Below the pieces are notes generated by a model. That model ran no database searches and had not been told where the DNA came from. It saw nothing but the letters and a program-made list of their open reading frames with translations. The position numbers and the translations under genes are program-made. From assembly GCA_963696645.1 (NCBI GenBank), contig CAVOKY010000005.1, positions 2,232,001 through 2,296,000 of the forward strand: a stretch of 64,000 bases of DNA, given 5' to 3'. Positions 43,175-51,691 of this stretch are shown piece after piece. This DNA is from JAMXLO01 sp963696645. GTDB taxonomy: Bacteria > Pseudomonadota > Alphaproteobacteria > Acetobacterales > Acetobacteraceae. Positions within the stretch are counted from its first letter, which is position 1, and every line of letters begins with the position of its first letter.

Positions 43175-44761
43175 ATGCGCAGACGCACCTTCCTCGCGGC
43201 CGCGGCCGCAACCCTGGTGCTGCCCGCCGTGACGCGTGCGGCAAACCAGCGGGTCCTCAAATTCATCGCCCAATCCGACCTGGCGATCGTCGATCCGATC
43301 TGGACCACGGCCTATGTGACACGCAATCACGGCTTCATGGTGTTCGACACGCTGTATGGCCAGACCGGGCAGAGCGGCGGCTTCAAGGCAACACCGCAGA
43401 TGGTTTCCGGCCATACCATTGAGGACGACGGCAAGACCTGGAAGCTCACCCTGCGCGACGGGCTTGTGTTCCACGACGGCGAAAAGGTGCTGGCGCGCGA
43501 CTGCGTCGCCTCGATCAGGCGCTGGGGTGCCCGCGACGCATTCGGCCAGGCGCTGATGGCGCGCACCAATGAACTGTCCGCCCCCGATGACGCGACAATC
43601 ATGTTCCGCCTGAAGCAGCCATTCCCGCTGCTGCCCGACGCGCTCTGCCATGGCGCATCGAACATGTGCGCGATGATGCCGCAGCGCATCGCCGAGACCG
43701 ACCCGTTCAAGGCGTTCACCGAGGTCATCGGCAGCGGCCCGTTCCGCTTCAACGCAAACGAACGCGTGCAGGGTTCGCTGTTCGTCTACGACAAGTTCGA
43801 CAAATACAAGCCACGCGAGGACGGCGAGGTCAGCTTCACCTCGGGTCCCAAAATGGTCCATTTCGACCGGGTCGAGTGGCATATCCAGCCCGATCAGGCC
43901 ACCAAGGCCGCAGCCATGGAAGCGGGCGAAATGGACTGGTGGGAGAACCCATCCGGCGATCTGCTGCCGGTGCTGCGGAAGGCGGGTATCCTGACACCGA
44001 TCACCGACCACACCGGAAGCGTCTACATCCTGCGGCCTAACCATCTGTATCCGCCGTTCGACAAACCCGCTGTGCGCCGGGCGCTGATGGGTGCGATCGA
44101 CCAGAAGGAATTCATGCAGGCGATCATGGGCACGGACACCTCGCTCTGGTCCGTGCCGCTGGGCTTCTTCCCGCCGGCCTCGTCCCTGGCGAGCGATGCC
44201 GGCCTGACAGCGGTGACCGGCCCGCGCGATGATGCTGCGGTGAAGACCGCGTTGGAGAAGGCCGGCTATCAGGGCGAGAAGGTGGTGCTCATGGGGGCGA
44301 CGGACCAGCCCACCAATTATCCCTTGGCCGAGGTTTCGGCGGACATGCTCAAGCGGGTCGGTGTGAACGTGGACTACCAGGCCATGGACTGGGGCACCGT
44401 GGTGCAGCGCCGCGCCCTGACCAAGCCGCCGGCGGAGGGCGGGTGGAACCTGTTCTGCACCGGCTTCTCGGGGCTCGACTGGTCCACACCGGCGAGCCAT
44501 CTGCCGCTGCGCGGCAACGGAAAGGATGCCTGGTTCGGCTGGCCGACGCTGCCGAAGCTGGAGGAGTTGCGGGAGGCGTGGTTCAACGCCGAGGATTCGG
44601 CCGCCCAGAAGAGCATCGGCGAGGCGATCCAGCGTCAGGCATTCGAGGACGTGCCGTTCTATCCGCTCGGCGTGGCGCGCCAGCCGACCGCGTTCCGCCA
44701 GGACATCACGGGCGTTCCGGAGGGTTTTGTCATCTTCTGGAATGTGCGGCGCACCGGATGA
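43175..44761 (+). CDS. ABC transporter substrate-binding protein (peptide/opine type, SBP_bac_5)
   Basis: A 528-residue dipeptide/oligopeptide-type binding protein. The Tat-like leader is MRRRTFLAAAAATLVLPAVT. The mature protein has VLKFIAQSDLAIVDPIWTTA at the family start, FDTLYG, the conserved LRDGLVFHDGEKVLARDCVA, FRLKQPFPLLPDAL, and YPPFDKPAVRRALMGAIDQ. It overlaps the Gfo/Idh gene by 4 bases, so the pair is one unit. Permease genes are absent. Ligand could be an opine, sugar-derived compound or peptide. Confidence 0.88.
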   Translation: MRRRTFLAAAAATLVLPAVTRAANQRVLKFIAQSDLAIVDPIWTTAYVTRNHGFMVFDTLYGQTGQSGGFKATPQMVSGHTIEDDGKTWKLTLRDGLVFHDGEKVLARDCVASIRRWGARDAFGQALMARTNELSAPDDATIMFRLKQPFPLLPDALCHGASNMCAMMPQRIAETDPFKAFTEVIGSGPFRFNANERVQGSLFVYDKFDKYKPREDGEVSFTSGPKMVHFDRVEWHIQPDQATKAAAMEAGEMDWWENPSGDLLPVLRKAGILTPITDHTGSVYILRPNHLYPPFDKPAVRRALMGAIDQKEFMQAIMGTDTSLWSVPLGFFPPASSLASDAGLTAVTGPRDDAAVKTALEKAGYQGEKVVLMGATDQPTNYPLAEVSADMLKRVGVNVDYQAMDWGTVVQRRALTKPPAEGGWNLFCTGFSGLDWSTPASHLPLRGNGKDAWFGWPTLPKLEELREAWFNAEDSAAQKSIGEAIQRQAFEDVPFYPLGVARQPTAFRQDITGVPEGFVIFWNVRRTG

Positions 44762-45726
44762 TCAACGCCGGCATCGTCGGCCTCGGCTGGTGGGGCAGGA
44801 GACTGGTGGAGGCGGTCCAGGACAGCAGCGACCGCCTCCGCTTCGTGCGCGGCGCCTGCCGCAATCATGCGCCGGTGGCCGGTTTCGCCGAACGCCACGG
44901 ACTTCCACTGTCGTCGTCGCTGGCCGACCTGCTGGCCGACGACAGCGTCGAGGCCGTGGTGCTGGCGACGCCGCACTCGCTGCACACCGAGCAGATCATC
45001 GCGGTTGCGGCGGCAGGCAAACCGGTGATGTGCGAGAAGCCGCTCGCACTGACCCGCGTCGACGCGGCTCGGGCGATCGAGGCCTGCCGGCGCGCCGGCG
45101 TGGTGCTGGCGCTCGGCGAGAACCATCGGTTTTGGCCCAACATGCAGGAACTGCATCGCGTCGTTGCTGCCGGCGAACTCGGTGAGCCGATCCACATCGA
45201 GGGCCACGCCAGCAACGAGAACGCCGGGCAGCACTTCGGTGCCTGGCGTCACTCGCCGGCGGAATTGCCTGCGGGCGGCATGACCGGCGCTGGCGTCCAT
45301 GTGCTCGACGCCTTCGTCCACCTGATGGGGCGGGTGCAGTCGGTCGATGCGCAGCTCGTGAGCCGCAAGCCGCCGCCGGATCCGACCGACATGCTGGCGG
45401 CCATGTTCCGCTTTGCCTCGGGCGCCACCGGCCTGTTCGCCACCCTGCGCTCGACGCCCGACTATCGCCGCGTGCACGTGTTTGGCCGGGCGGGTTCCGC
45501 GGAGGCCCTGGGCGACTCCGAGCTGGTGATCCGCCGCAGCGGCAGGCCGGTGCAGCAGCTGCGCTTCGGGCGCATCGATTCGCTGCGCTGCGAGCTAGAG
45601 GCGTTTGCCGATGCGATCGCAGGTCGCGCCGCCTACCCGATCACCGATGACGAAATGCTCGACACGATTGCCGCGTTCGAGGCACTGGTGAGGTCGGCGG
45701 ACACGGGCCAGCCGGTCGCCTGCTGA
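44758..45726 (+). CDS. Gfo/Idh/MocA-family oxidoreductase
   Basis: A 322-residue NAD(P)-dependent dehydrogenase. The start at 44758 overlaps the OppA-like stop. The Rossmann start AGIVGLGWWGRRLVEA (residues 4-19), the LATPHSLHTEQII segment and the family signature MCEKPLALT (EKP catalytic Lys near 96) are clear, followed by LALGENHRFWP. The C-terminal alpha/beta domain has GGGMTGAGVHVLDAFVHLMG-like PAGGMTGAGVHVLDAFVHLM. Its coupling to a binding protein suggests oxidation of the imported compound; the substrate is not known. Confidence 0.9.
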   Translation: MINAGIVGLGWWGRRLVEAVQDSSDRLRFVRGACRNHAPVAGFAERHGLPLSSSLADLLADDSVEAVVLATPHSLHTEQIIAVAAAGKPVMCEKPLALTRVDAARAIEACRRAGVVLALGENHRFWPNMQELHRVVAAGELGEPIHIEGHASNENAGQHFGAWRHSPAELPAGGMTGAGVHVLDAFVHLMGRVQSVDAQLVSRKPPPDPTDMLAAMFRFASGATGLFATLRSTPDYRRVHVFGRAGSAEALGDSELVIRRSGRPVQQLRFGRIDSLRCELEAFADAIAGRAAYPITDDEMLDTIAAFEALVRSADTGQPVAC

Positions 45727-45734
45727 GCAGCGGC

Positions 45735-46271
45735 ATGGACGTCGTTATTGTCATCTTCGGCGCAGCGGTGCATCCGGGCGGCCACCCCAGTGACACACTG
45801 CGCCGTCGCGTCGATGCAGCTGCCGCGTTCGGCATGCGCTTCGTCGCGCCGCTGTTCGTGCCGACCGGCGGCGTTGGACGGTTCGGCCCTTCCGAGGCGT
45901 CGGTCATGGCACGGCTGCTGGTCGAGCAAGGCGCCGCGGAGCAGCAGACGCTGTTGGAGGAAACCGGCACGGATACGTTGTCATCCGCGCGCGCGGTCGC
46001 TGCCTTGTTACGGGATCGGCGTGTGACCGCGCCGGTGTTCGCGGCAAGCAGTCTTTACCACCTGCCGCGCTGCCTGGTGCTGCTGCGGCTGTTCGGCGTT
46101 CGGGCGCACGCCGCCATCCCGCCGGTCGTGCCGGCCGCAACGCACTGGTGGCAGCGCTGCTACTGGTGGCTGCGGGAGGTGCCGGCATTACCGTACGACG
46201 TGGCGCTGGCGCTGCTCCTGCGCCGGCGAGCCAGGTTGAGTGAATGCCGGCGTCCCGCCCTCCGGGAGTGA
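45735..46271 (+). CDS. YdcF/ElyC-family (DUF218) protein
   Basis: 178 residues with the DUF218 pattern: VVIVIFGAAVHPGGHPSDTL at the start, FVPTGGVGRFGPSEASVMA, LLEETGTDTLSSARAVAALL (a conserved N/D-T region) and VFAASSLYHLPRCLVLLRLF. It ends in a basic C-terminal tail. Family members are linked to envelope metabolism and peptidoglycan-lipid carriers, but biochemical activity is unsettled. No transmembrane helix is obvious. Placed 9 bases after the Gfo/Idh gene, possibly part of the same transcript. Confidence 0.78.
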   Translation: MDVVIVIFGAAVHPGGHPSDTLRRRVDAAAAFGMRFVAPLFVPTGGVGRFGPSEASVMARLLVEQGAAEQQTLLEETGTDTLSSARAVAALLRDRRVTAPVFAASSLYHLPRCLVLLRLFGVRAHAAIPPVVPAATHWWQRCYWWLREVPALPYDVALALLLRRRARLSECRRPALRE

Positions 46272-46428
46272 AGCGCCATGGCGGCAGCGTGAAACCGGTG
46301 GTTCGCTCAGCCCGGTGCGGTTCGGCAGGACGTGGCCAAACGGTCGCCGACGGTGCGGTTCGTCTGACCGCGGCGCGGTAACTGCCAGATCAGTCCAAAC
46401 GCGCTGGCACTGCCAGCCGGTGCTGGCG

Positions 46429-46767
46429 CTAGCGCTCGGCCTCGTCGGTATCCGGTTCCACCTCGATATCCGGGCCGATCGCGTCGGCATCGTCCTCGAG
46501 GTCGGCGGCATCCTCGATGATGTCCTCCTCGGCCTCCTCCTCGACGCCCTCCACCTCGATGTCGGCTTCCTCCAGACCGGGCGCGGGGACCGGCTTCTTG
46601 GGGCGCTTCTCCTCGGCGACGTTGCCGCCGGTGCGGCGTGGCCGCGGCTGCTCGATCGGCTGCTCGGTGCCGCACTTGGGGCAAAGGGCGGGCACTTTGG
46701 TCAGGTCGTAGAAGCGGGCACCGCAGGCGACGCAGACGCGCTTGGTGCCGAGATCAGGCTTCGCCAT
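46429..46767 (-). CDS. FYDLN-acid domain protein (TIGR02300)
   Basis: 112 residues. The conserved N-terminus is GTKRVCVACGARFYDLTKVP followed by LCPKCGTEQPIE, giving two CxxC pairs that should bind zinc (one in VCVACGARFYDL, one in ALCPKCG). The rest is an extremely acidic low-complexity tail (EEEAEEDIIEDAADLEDDAD). This alphaproteobacteria-specific family is named for the FYDLN motif; here it is FYDLT. Function unknown. Confidence 0.9.
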   Translation of the reverse strand: MAKPDLGTKRVCVACGARFYDLTKVPALCPKCGTEQPIEQPRPRRTGGNVAEEKRPKKPVPAPGLEEADIEVEGVEEEAEEDIIEDAADLEDDADAIGPDIEVEPDTDEAER

Positions 46768-46978
46768 TCAGTGGCCTCGCATGCGTTGCCGGCCCCGTCG
46801 AGGGCCGCCCGTGACGGAAGGGCGCGCCCATGCCACCGCCGCCAGCCGCTGTCAAATACGTTGGTGCGGAGGCGCCGCGGACGCGGCAACGAGCGGACAG
46901 CCCAGCCGGATCGACCGCCGGCACCGAACTGGCGCCTCGCAAGCATACGTCGGAGCGACGCGTCGCTGGCGCCGTCGA

Positions 46979-47686
46979 TCACTGCGCCGAACCCGTGTCG
47001 GCCTGATCCCGCAACACGACGATCGCCAGCCTCCCATCGGTGCGCCAGGGATCGCCGCCGCCGTTGCGCCCTTCGCACTGCGAGTGGAAGCCGTCCTGCC
47101 ATTCGATCGACTGCACCACGCCAGCATTCTGCAGTTCGCTTGTGACGTGGTCGCGCTCCGCATCGACATCGGCACCGATGTGATGCGTGATCTGTCCGGT
47201 GGCGTGGCTGAACCCCACCCGTTCGTCGAACGTCGCCGCACCGAACCAGGTGCACCTTCCGTCATACAACGTGTCGCAACGCCAGAAGCGGACATGGTGC
47301 CGGTGGCGCGGGCCACCGCCGATCGGCTGTTCGAATGCCAAATCCTGCTTGCGGCTGAACAGGAACAGGTTGCTCACCGGCGCTTCGTCATCGGGCCGGC
47401 GCAGTACGGAGGCGGTCACGATTCGCACGCTGCTCATGAAGGTGATCGGGTCGGCGGGAAACCATCCGGCCGCGGTCATCCCCCGCACCACTTCGGCATC
47501 GCTGCCCACCAGTGCGATATTGATCGGATCACCCGGGTGGCTGTCCGATGTCAGCGTGACACGATCGGTGTCCGCGCCGGACGAGTGATGCCGGAAGTAA
47601 AGCTTCGATAGCTTCGGCACGATCAGGTAAGCCGCCGCGGCCCACACGACCGCGGACAGCAGCACAAGGTCACCGATGTCGCTCAT
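46979..47686 (-). CDS. LssY C-terminal domain protein
   Basis: 235 residues with one N-terminal helix (DLVLLSAVVWAAAAYLIVPK) and the LssY_C domain: HPGDPINIALVGSDAEVV, LFLFSRKQDLAFEQPIG, HRHHVRFWRC, WFGAATFDERVGFSHATGQI and ADVDAERDHV. LssY domains are found alone or fused to phosphatase (PAP2) domains; the stand-alone version here lacks such a partner. Biochemical role unknown. It begins about 30 bases from a tRNA-Thr remnant. Confidence 0.82.
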   Translation of the reverse strand: MSDIGDLVLLSAVVWAAAAYLIVPKLSKLYFRHHSSGADTDRVTLTSDSHPGDPINIALVGSDAEVVRGMTAAGWFPADPITFMSSVRIVTASVLRRPDDEAPVSNLFLFSRKQDLAFEQPIGGGPRHRHHVRFWRCDTLYDGRCTWFGAATFDERVGFSHATGQITHHIGADVDAERDHVTSELQNAGVVQSIEWQDGFHSQCEGRNGGGDPWRTDGRLAIVVLRDQADTGSAQ

Positions 47687-48118
47687 GCCGCTGCTCGTTC
47701 ATCGCTGGTGCGGGCTGGTGCTGCCGGAGGGGATCGAACTCTCGACCTCTCCTTTACCAATACACTGCGCCTGTGCGCGAGCATTGATTTTCCTCGCCTT
47801 TTGCCGCAGTAAAAGCTGCTTTCGCGTTCTGTTCATGGTTTTCCGAATCAGTTGCCCAGGTAGCTCCATACTCGCTCTGGCGGTCGTTCACCCGGTGTTC
47901 GGGCGACCGCGATTATGTTCCCGCAGCAATAGGCCATTACCTGGCCGCTTGCATCGGTCACCACCCAGCTCTTGTGGACAGCCGATTTGACGACTCCTCA
48001 GCGCATGCCGCTCAGAGCGGCGAACGTCGAAGGTCACGCGGGATGGGCTGGCAGACGGCCAATTCTCGACGCGATCGACCGCGATATCTTTTACAGGTAC
48101 GATGCGGTTTAAGAACTG
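47687..48118. other. Intergenic region containing a tRNA-Thr 3' remnant
   Basis: 432 bases without an intact gene. Bases 47716-47762 are the 3' half of a tRNA (separate entry). A short minus-strand frame upstream of it (about 47890-47766, containing SEYGATWATDSENHEQNAKA) ends at the tRNA fragment and may be a truncated tail. Otherwise nothing seen. Confidence 0.5.
47716..47762 (-). other. tRNA-Thr(GGT) 3'-half, probable attachment-site scar
   Basis: On the minus strand the segment begins in the anticodon loop (TTGGTAA, anticodon GGT), continues through the variable region and T-arm (GAGTTCGATCC) and finishes with the acceptor strand and CCA (GGCAGCACCA). The 5' half, including the D-arm and the matching GCTGCC, is missing, and the T-stem has a mismatch. 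That is what integration of a tyrosine-recombinase element at a tRNA 3' end leaves behind. Confidence 0.65.
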
Positions 48119-50053
48119 ATGGCAAATTGGATCAGCCTGGCTGGACGGCCCGTCACACTGCTCGCCACGGTGATCGTGGCATTGTTGCTGCTAGGCATCG
48201 GCCGCACCGTCGATCGCTGGAATTCATCGGATGGAGCGAACCTTTCCGCGCCGATGGCCTGGTTGATCACTGGCTGGGCCACGGCGTCGCTGGTTAGTGT
48301 TTTCGCGGCGGTGTGCGGCGTTGCCCTGTTCTGGCCGGCGGTTTGCCTGGGTGTGGCTGGCATCGTTGGGTATCTCATCGGCATGCCGCGCCTGCCGCTG
48401 GCCCTACTGATATTCAGCTGGCTGATTGTTGCACCGCTCCTGCTGATTGCCAGTACGATCCCACCAACAATGTACGACGAGTTCGCGCAATGGCTGCCTA
48501 ACACCCGTTTTCTCGTTGATCATGGAAGGTTTCCCGATGTTGCCATTCGCAATATCTGGAGCGCGAAGGCCGCCTATCCACCAGCTATTCCGATCATCGG
48601 CTACGGCGTGGACGCTTTGATTGGCCGCGGATGGGAGATGGCCGGGAAGACCTTTTCTGTCCTTCTGGCGGCGAGCTTCGGCCTGACGTTGGCCGAACTG
48701 ATCCGGCGCCGCTTCGGCATCATACTCGCTGTCGTGACGGGCGTTTCATTCGCGACCGTGTTGAATCCTTTTTTCGATCCGCGCATATCATTGACAGCCT
48801 ATGCCGATGCACCCACGGGCTTCGTTCTTGCGTTCCTGGTGTATGCAGGCTGGCGCGCATTGGACGAGAATGCAGTCCGCAGCCTGGGGCGACCTATCGC
48901 TGCCAGCGTGCTCATGATCCTGCTACGCGAGAGCAACGTAGTGCTGGTAGCGGGGGTTGCAATCGGCTTTGGGCTGGCTGGCCGGCGAGGTCGAACGCTG
49001 TGCATTGCCATAACGATTGCGTCAATCGCGGTATTCCTTGTTTGGCGAGGTTACGTTTTGGCTGCGGCAATGCCGCCGACTGACCGGCCGCGAGCATTGG
49101 CAGATTGGCAATGGGACGCGCCATGGCTCGTTGTCAGATCGCTCATCACCGACCGGTTCGCCAACAATATAGCGCTTGGCGGCGGTGTGGTCCTGCTGGT
49201 GGCGTTGGCGATCGCCGCACTCGCGTCGCGTTGGCGAACCTTCTCTCCATTGCGACATCTTCTGCAGATTTGCTGCACCGTCGCATGCCTGTGGTTAGCG
49301 TTCTTACTCTGGTCCTACGTCGCCGTCTTCAGCCCCCAGGAGATAGCGAGGGCTGCATCTACATGGCGGTATCTGTCACAGTTGGGCCCAATGCTCATAC
49401 TGGTTTGCTTCGCAATGTTGGCCGCAGCGTTTCCGGCCGGCGCCGAGGGCGTTGCTGCTATGGGTTCCACGGTCCCCTCGACAGGAAAACTAGCCATTGT
49501 CACCTGCATTCTCCCCGGTCTTCTCGTCGTGGCTACCCGCGCGCATTGGCAAATCGACTTACAATATCCCATGAAGCGGACAATCCATGCGGTCGCGCCC
49601 ACCATTGCTCCGTTGATCGGGACTGGGGTCCTCACGGTGGTTCATCCGATCGAAGCAGAGGGAATCGCCGTGGAAATCGACTACGACCTGCAGCGGCCGG
49701 TGGGCAGTTCCGTTCCGACACGGACCTTGGACCGGGACCATGAGCATGGGTTAGTTCTCGACGCCACTGGTTTGGAGAACGGTCGGTGTCCACGCTTGCT
49801 GCATCGGGTCGGTCCCGGGTGGACCGACGCGAACTCCTGCCGATCTGCTGCACTACTGCGAACAGCATCATCTCAATATGGACTGAACCAAATCCGAATT
49901 CATGCGGTGTTGCGGCAGGCGTGCATCGACTACTTTACGAATCCAAATATGAGCCTCAAATGCGCGCTACACACGGCTGTTGCCGCTGATCAAGCGGTTC
50001 TCCGTCATGCTCGCGGAACTACCCGTGTTTGCCGATGCTTCGGGGTGGTGTGA
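48119..50053 (+). CDS. Polytopic membrane protein, possibly a GT-C glycosyltransferase
   Basis: 644 residues with roughly ten to twelve transmembrane helices across the first 480 (LLATVIVALLLLGIG, LIFSWLIVAPLLLIAS, VVLVAGVAIGFGLA, VVLLVALAIAALASRW and others). An early lumenal loop has TMYDEFAQWLPNTRFL, with an acidic Asp in the position used by GT-C enzymes. The last 160 residues are soluble with several cysteines. The arrangement resembles lipid-linked sugar transferases, but the family is not identified. It lies next to the tRNA scar and has lower GC in places, so transfer is possible. Confidence 0.55.
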   Translation: MANWISLAGRPVTLLATVIVALLLLGIGRTVDRWNSSDGANLSAPMAWLITGWATASLVSVFAAVCGVALFWPAVCLGVAGIVGYLIGMPRLPLALLIFSWLIVAPLLLIASTIPPTMYDEFAQWLPNTRFLVDHGRFPDVAIRNIWSAKAAYPPAIPIIGYGVDALIGRGWEMAGKTFSVLLAASFGLTLAELIRRRFGIILAVVTGVSFATVLNPFFDPRISLTAYADAPTGFVLAFLVYAGWRALDENAVRSLGRPIAASVLMILLRESNVVLVAGVAIGFGLAGRRGRTLCIAITIASIAVFLVWRGYVLAAAMPPTDRPRALADWQWDAPWLVVRSLITDRFANNIALGGGVVLLVALAIAALASRWRTFSPLRHLLQICCTVACLWLAFLLWSYVAVFSPQEIARAASTWRYLSQLGPMLILVCFAMLAAAFPAGAEGVAAMGSTVPSTGKLAIVTCILPGLLVVATRAHWQIDLQYPMKRTIHAVAPTIAPLIGTGVLTVVHPIEAEGIAVEIDYDLQRPVGSSVPTRTLDRDHEHGLVLDATGLENGRCPRLLHRVGPGWTDANSCRSAALLRTASSQYGLNQIRIHAVLRQACIDYFTNPNMSLKCALHTAVAADQAVLRHARGTTRVCRCFGVV

Positions 50054-50230
50054 AAATGAGGGGAGTTGTAAGGGCAGTGACGCGCCGTCCATCTCCCATC
50101 GCCGTACGCGCATCAGCCAGGTAATTGCGCCAAACGCGTGCCGACGTAGGACCGCACACTCTTGACCGCTGCCGGCTTGCCGTCATCCTCGGTGCGGATT
50201 GTTCCATTTTCGGCTGGCAGCACGCGCTGT

Positions 50231-50524
50231 CTACTTGGCCTCGGCGACCAATACATTGCCTGCCATGACTTCTGGCATCCCTTTCGTGAACTCCAGGACG
50301 TTGTTCCGGATCCAGTTCGCTGCGATCTCGTTGGAGGCGAGCGCTTCATCGGCGCTGTCAAACACTCTGATGCTGACGAGCACATCCGGGGCGCCATCAA
50401 GCAAATAGTAGGCCCTGAACCCTGGCTGCTCTCGCAACAGTGGGACAAAGCTGTCCCGAACCCGTCGCACAACTTCAGACGCCGAGCCGCGTGTCAGCGT
50501 GAACTTTCTGACGATTGTGAACAT
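50231..50524 (-). CDS. Antibiotic biosynthesis monooxygenase-like (ABM) protein
   Basis: 97 residues of the dimeric alpha/beta-barrel ABM type: MFTIVRKFTLTRGSASEVV, FVPLLREQPGFRAYYLLD and VLVSIRVFDSADEALASN. The order and length match small stand-alone members such as YdhR-like proteins. The barrel is compact with no membrane segment. Function may be quinone or flavin chemistry or simply structural; substrate unknown. Confidence 0.8.
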   Translation of the reverse strand: MFTIVRKFTLTRGSASEVVRRVRDSFVPLLREQPGFRAYYLLDGAPDVLVSIRVFDSADEALASNEIAANWIRNNVLEFTKGMPEVMAGNVLVAEAK

Positions 50525-50725
50525 GATCCTGCCCCCGGTCAGTGCGAGCGCGACAGCTCGTCAATCCTCTCGGCCCCCTCATAAAGCGCGAGGCCGTCAG
50601 ACAGCCCCACCATGCCCTGACAATAGTGTATGCCGGTCCGAGAAGCGAGTAATCATCAGCATCCACGGCTCGCGAGGCAATTACCGGTGTCATGTTCAGC
50701 CCGGCATGGGCAGGGTCGGCGCAGG

Positions 50726-50902
50726 TTACCAGCCGCCGAACCACACCCCCACGCCATGAACAATACCCACCGGGAAGAACATCGCTGAGGCAATCAGCAG
50801 CGGCTTATGGCCACCGGCAGCACAGAACACGATAGAGGTGAGCCACGCCGAGTAGCAGAACGCTGATCCCAAGAGCAGCAAAAGCGCCGTTTTGAGGTCC
50901 AT
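50726..50902 (-). CDS. Small membrane protein
   Basis: The start at 50902 gives MDLKTALLLLLGSAFCYSAW followed by a second hydrophobic segment (LLIASAMFFPVGIVHGVGVW), 58 residues in all. An earlier start at 50926 would add eight residues. Two helices with a short polar loop are predicted. No function is known. Confidence 0.5.
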   Translation of the reverse strand: MDLKTALLLLLGSAFCYSAWLTSIVFCAAGGHKPLLIASAMFFPVGIVHGVGVWFGGW

Positions 50903-51192
50903 CGCACCAAGACTTGCAACACGCATCGATCGGCCCTTTCAACGGCTTCGGCTACTTCGCCCGCCTGGGCTTCTCCGCCTTTTCGGCATTCAGACCCAGC
51001 TCAATCAGGAGGACGATGGCTTTGGAGCTGGTTCCGTCGGCGCAACCGAACCGCGCCGCTTTCGAAAACCCTCGACTGAATTGAATGGTCGAGGAAGGCG
51101 TCGGCGGCGTCCGCCGTGCTGCTGTTCCGCAGTTGGACGGTACTGCGCAGATCGCTGCGGTAGCGCGCTGTGGCTTACTCGGCGCCCGTCGT

Positions 51193-51432
51193 TCACCCGC
51201 CTAGTACGTCTTTCGTGAGCAATGCGGGGATATTCGCATCGGGGCGGCCTGCGAGAACCTTCTCTTCATCCTCCATCGGTTCATCGTTTCGGCCATGCTC
51301 CGCAATGAAATTCCCGTTGATCGCTCGCACCCAATGATCCTGCGCCCGACCGTCGGGGCGTCCCTCGCGCTCCCAAATGAAGTAAGCCATCTCGCGAATG
51401 GCTTGTTCCTTGTATCGATCCGGTTCAGACAT
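51193..51432 (-). CDS. DUF2934 family protein
   Basis: 79 residues. It carries the DUF2934 signature near the start: EQAIREMAYFIWEREGRP followed by DGRAQDHWVRA. The rest is a polar tail ending LLTKDVLGG. These small proteins are abundant in alphaproteobacteria, and their role is unknown. It is convergent with the FAD oxidoreductase region's upstream end. Confidence 0.82.
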   Translation of the reverse strand: MSEPDRYKEQAIREMAYFIWEREGRPDGRAQDHWVRAINGNFIAEHGRNDEPMEDEEKVLAGRPDANIPALLTKDVLGG

Positions 51433-51691
51433 CCATCACTCCCGGTGCATATATCCGGTACGGGAACGGCCGCGCACCGTACAATAGCCCCCGATCCAAG
51501 CGCCTCGCAATGATATATCGGCGCCAAGGTCGAGCCGCGAAACGACGTCCCGATTTGCCGAAGCCGAGCGAGGCGGATGAGGGACAGGTGGGCCTATCCA
51601 ACCAGGCAGGCGTATCGCACGCGGCGGGAGAACGATATCGCGCTTGCCTTCCGGCCGACGCAGGCTTGGGATGGGCAAAGGGGGATGCCGT

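Noticed and set aside
43067..44500. A long antisense frame to the OppA-like binding protein
   Set aside because: Overlaps a clear SBP_bac_5 protein in full; composition is typical of a GC-shadow.
47716..47762. Complete tRNA gene
   Set aside because: Only anticodon loop through CCA is present; the 5' half and D-arm are missing, so it cannot be functional.
48119..50053. Naming a specific lipid-linked glycosyltransferase
   Set aside because: The polytopic layout fits GT-C but no DxD-type motif or partner gene is strong enough to name.
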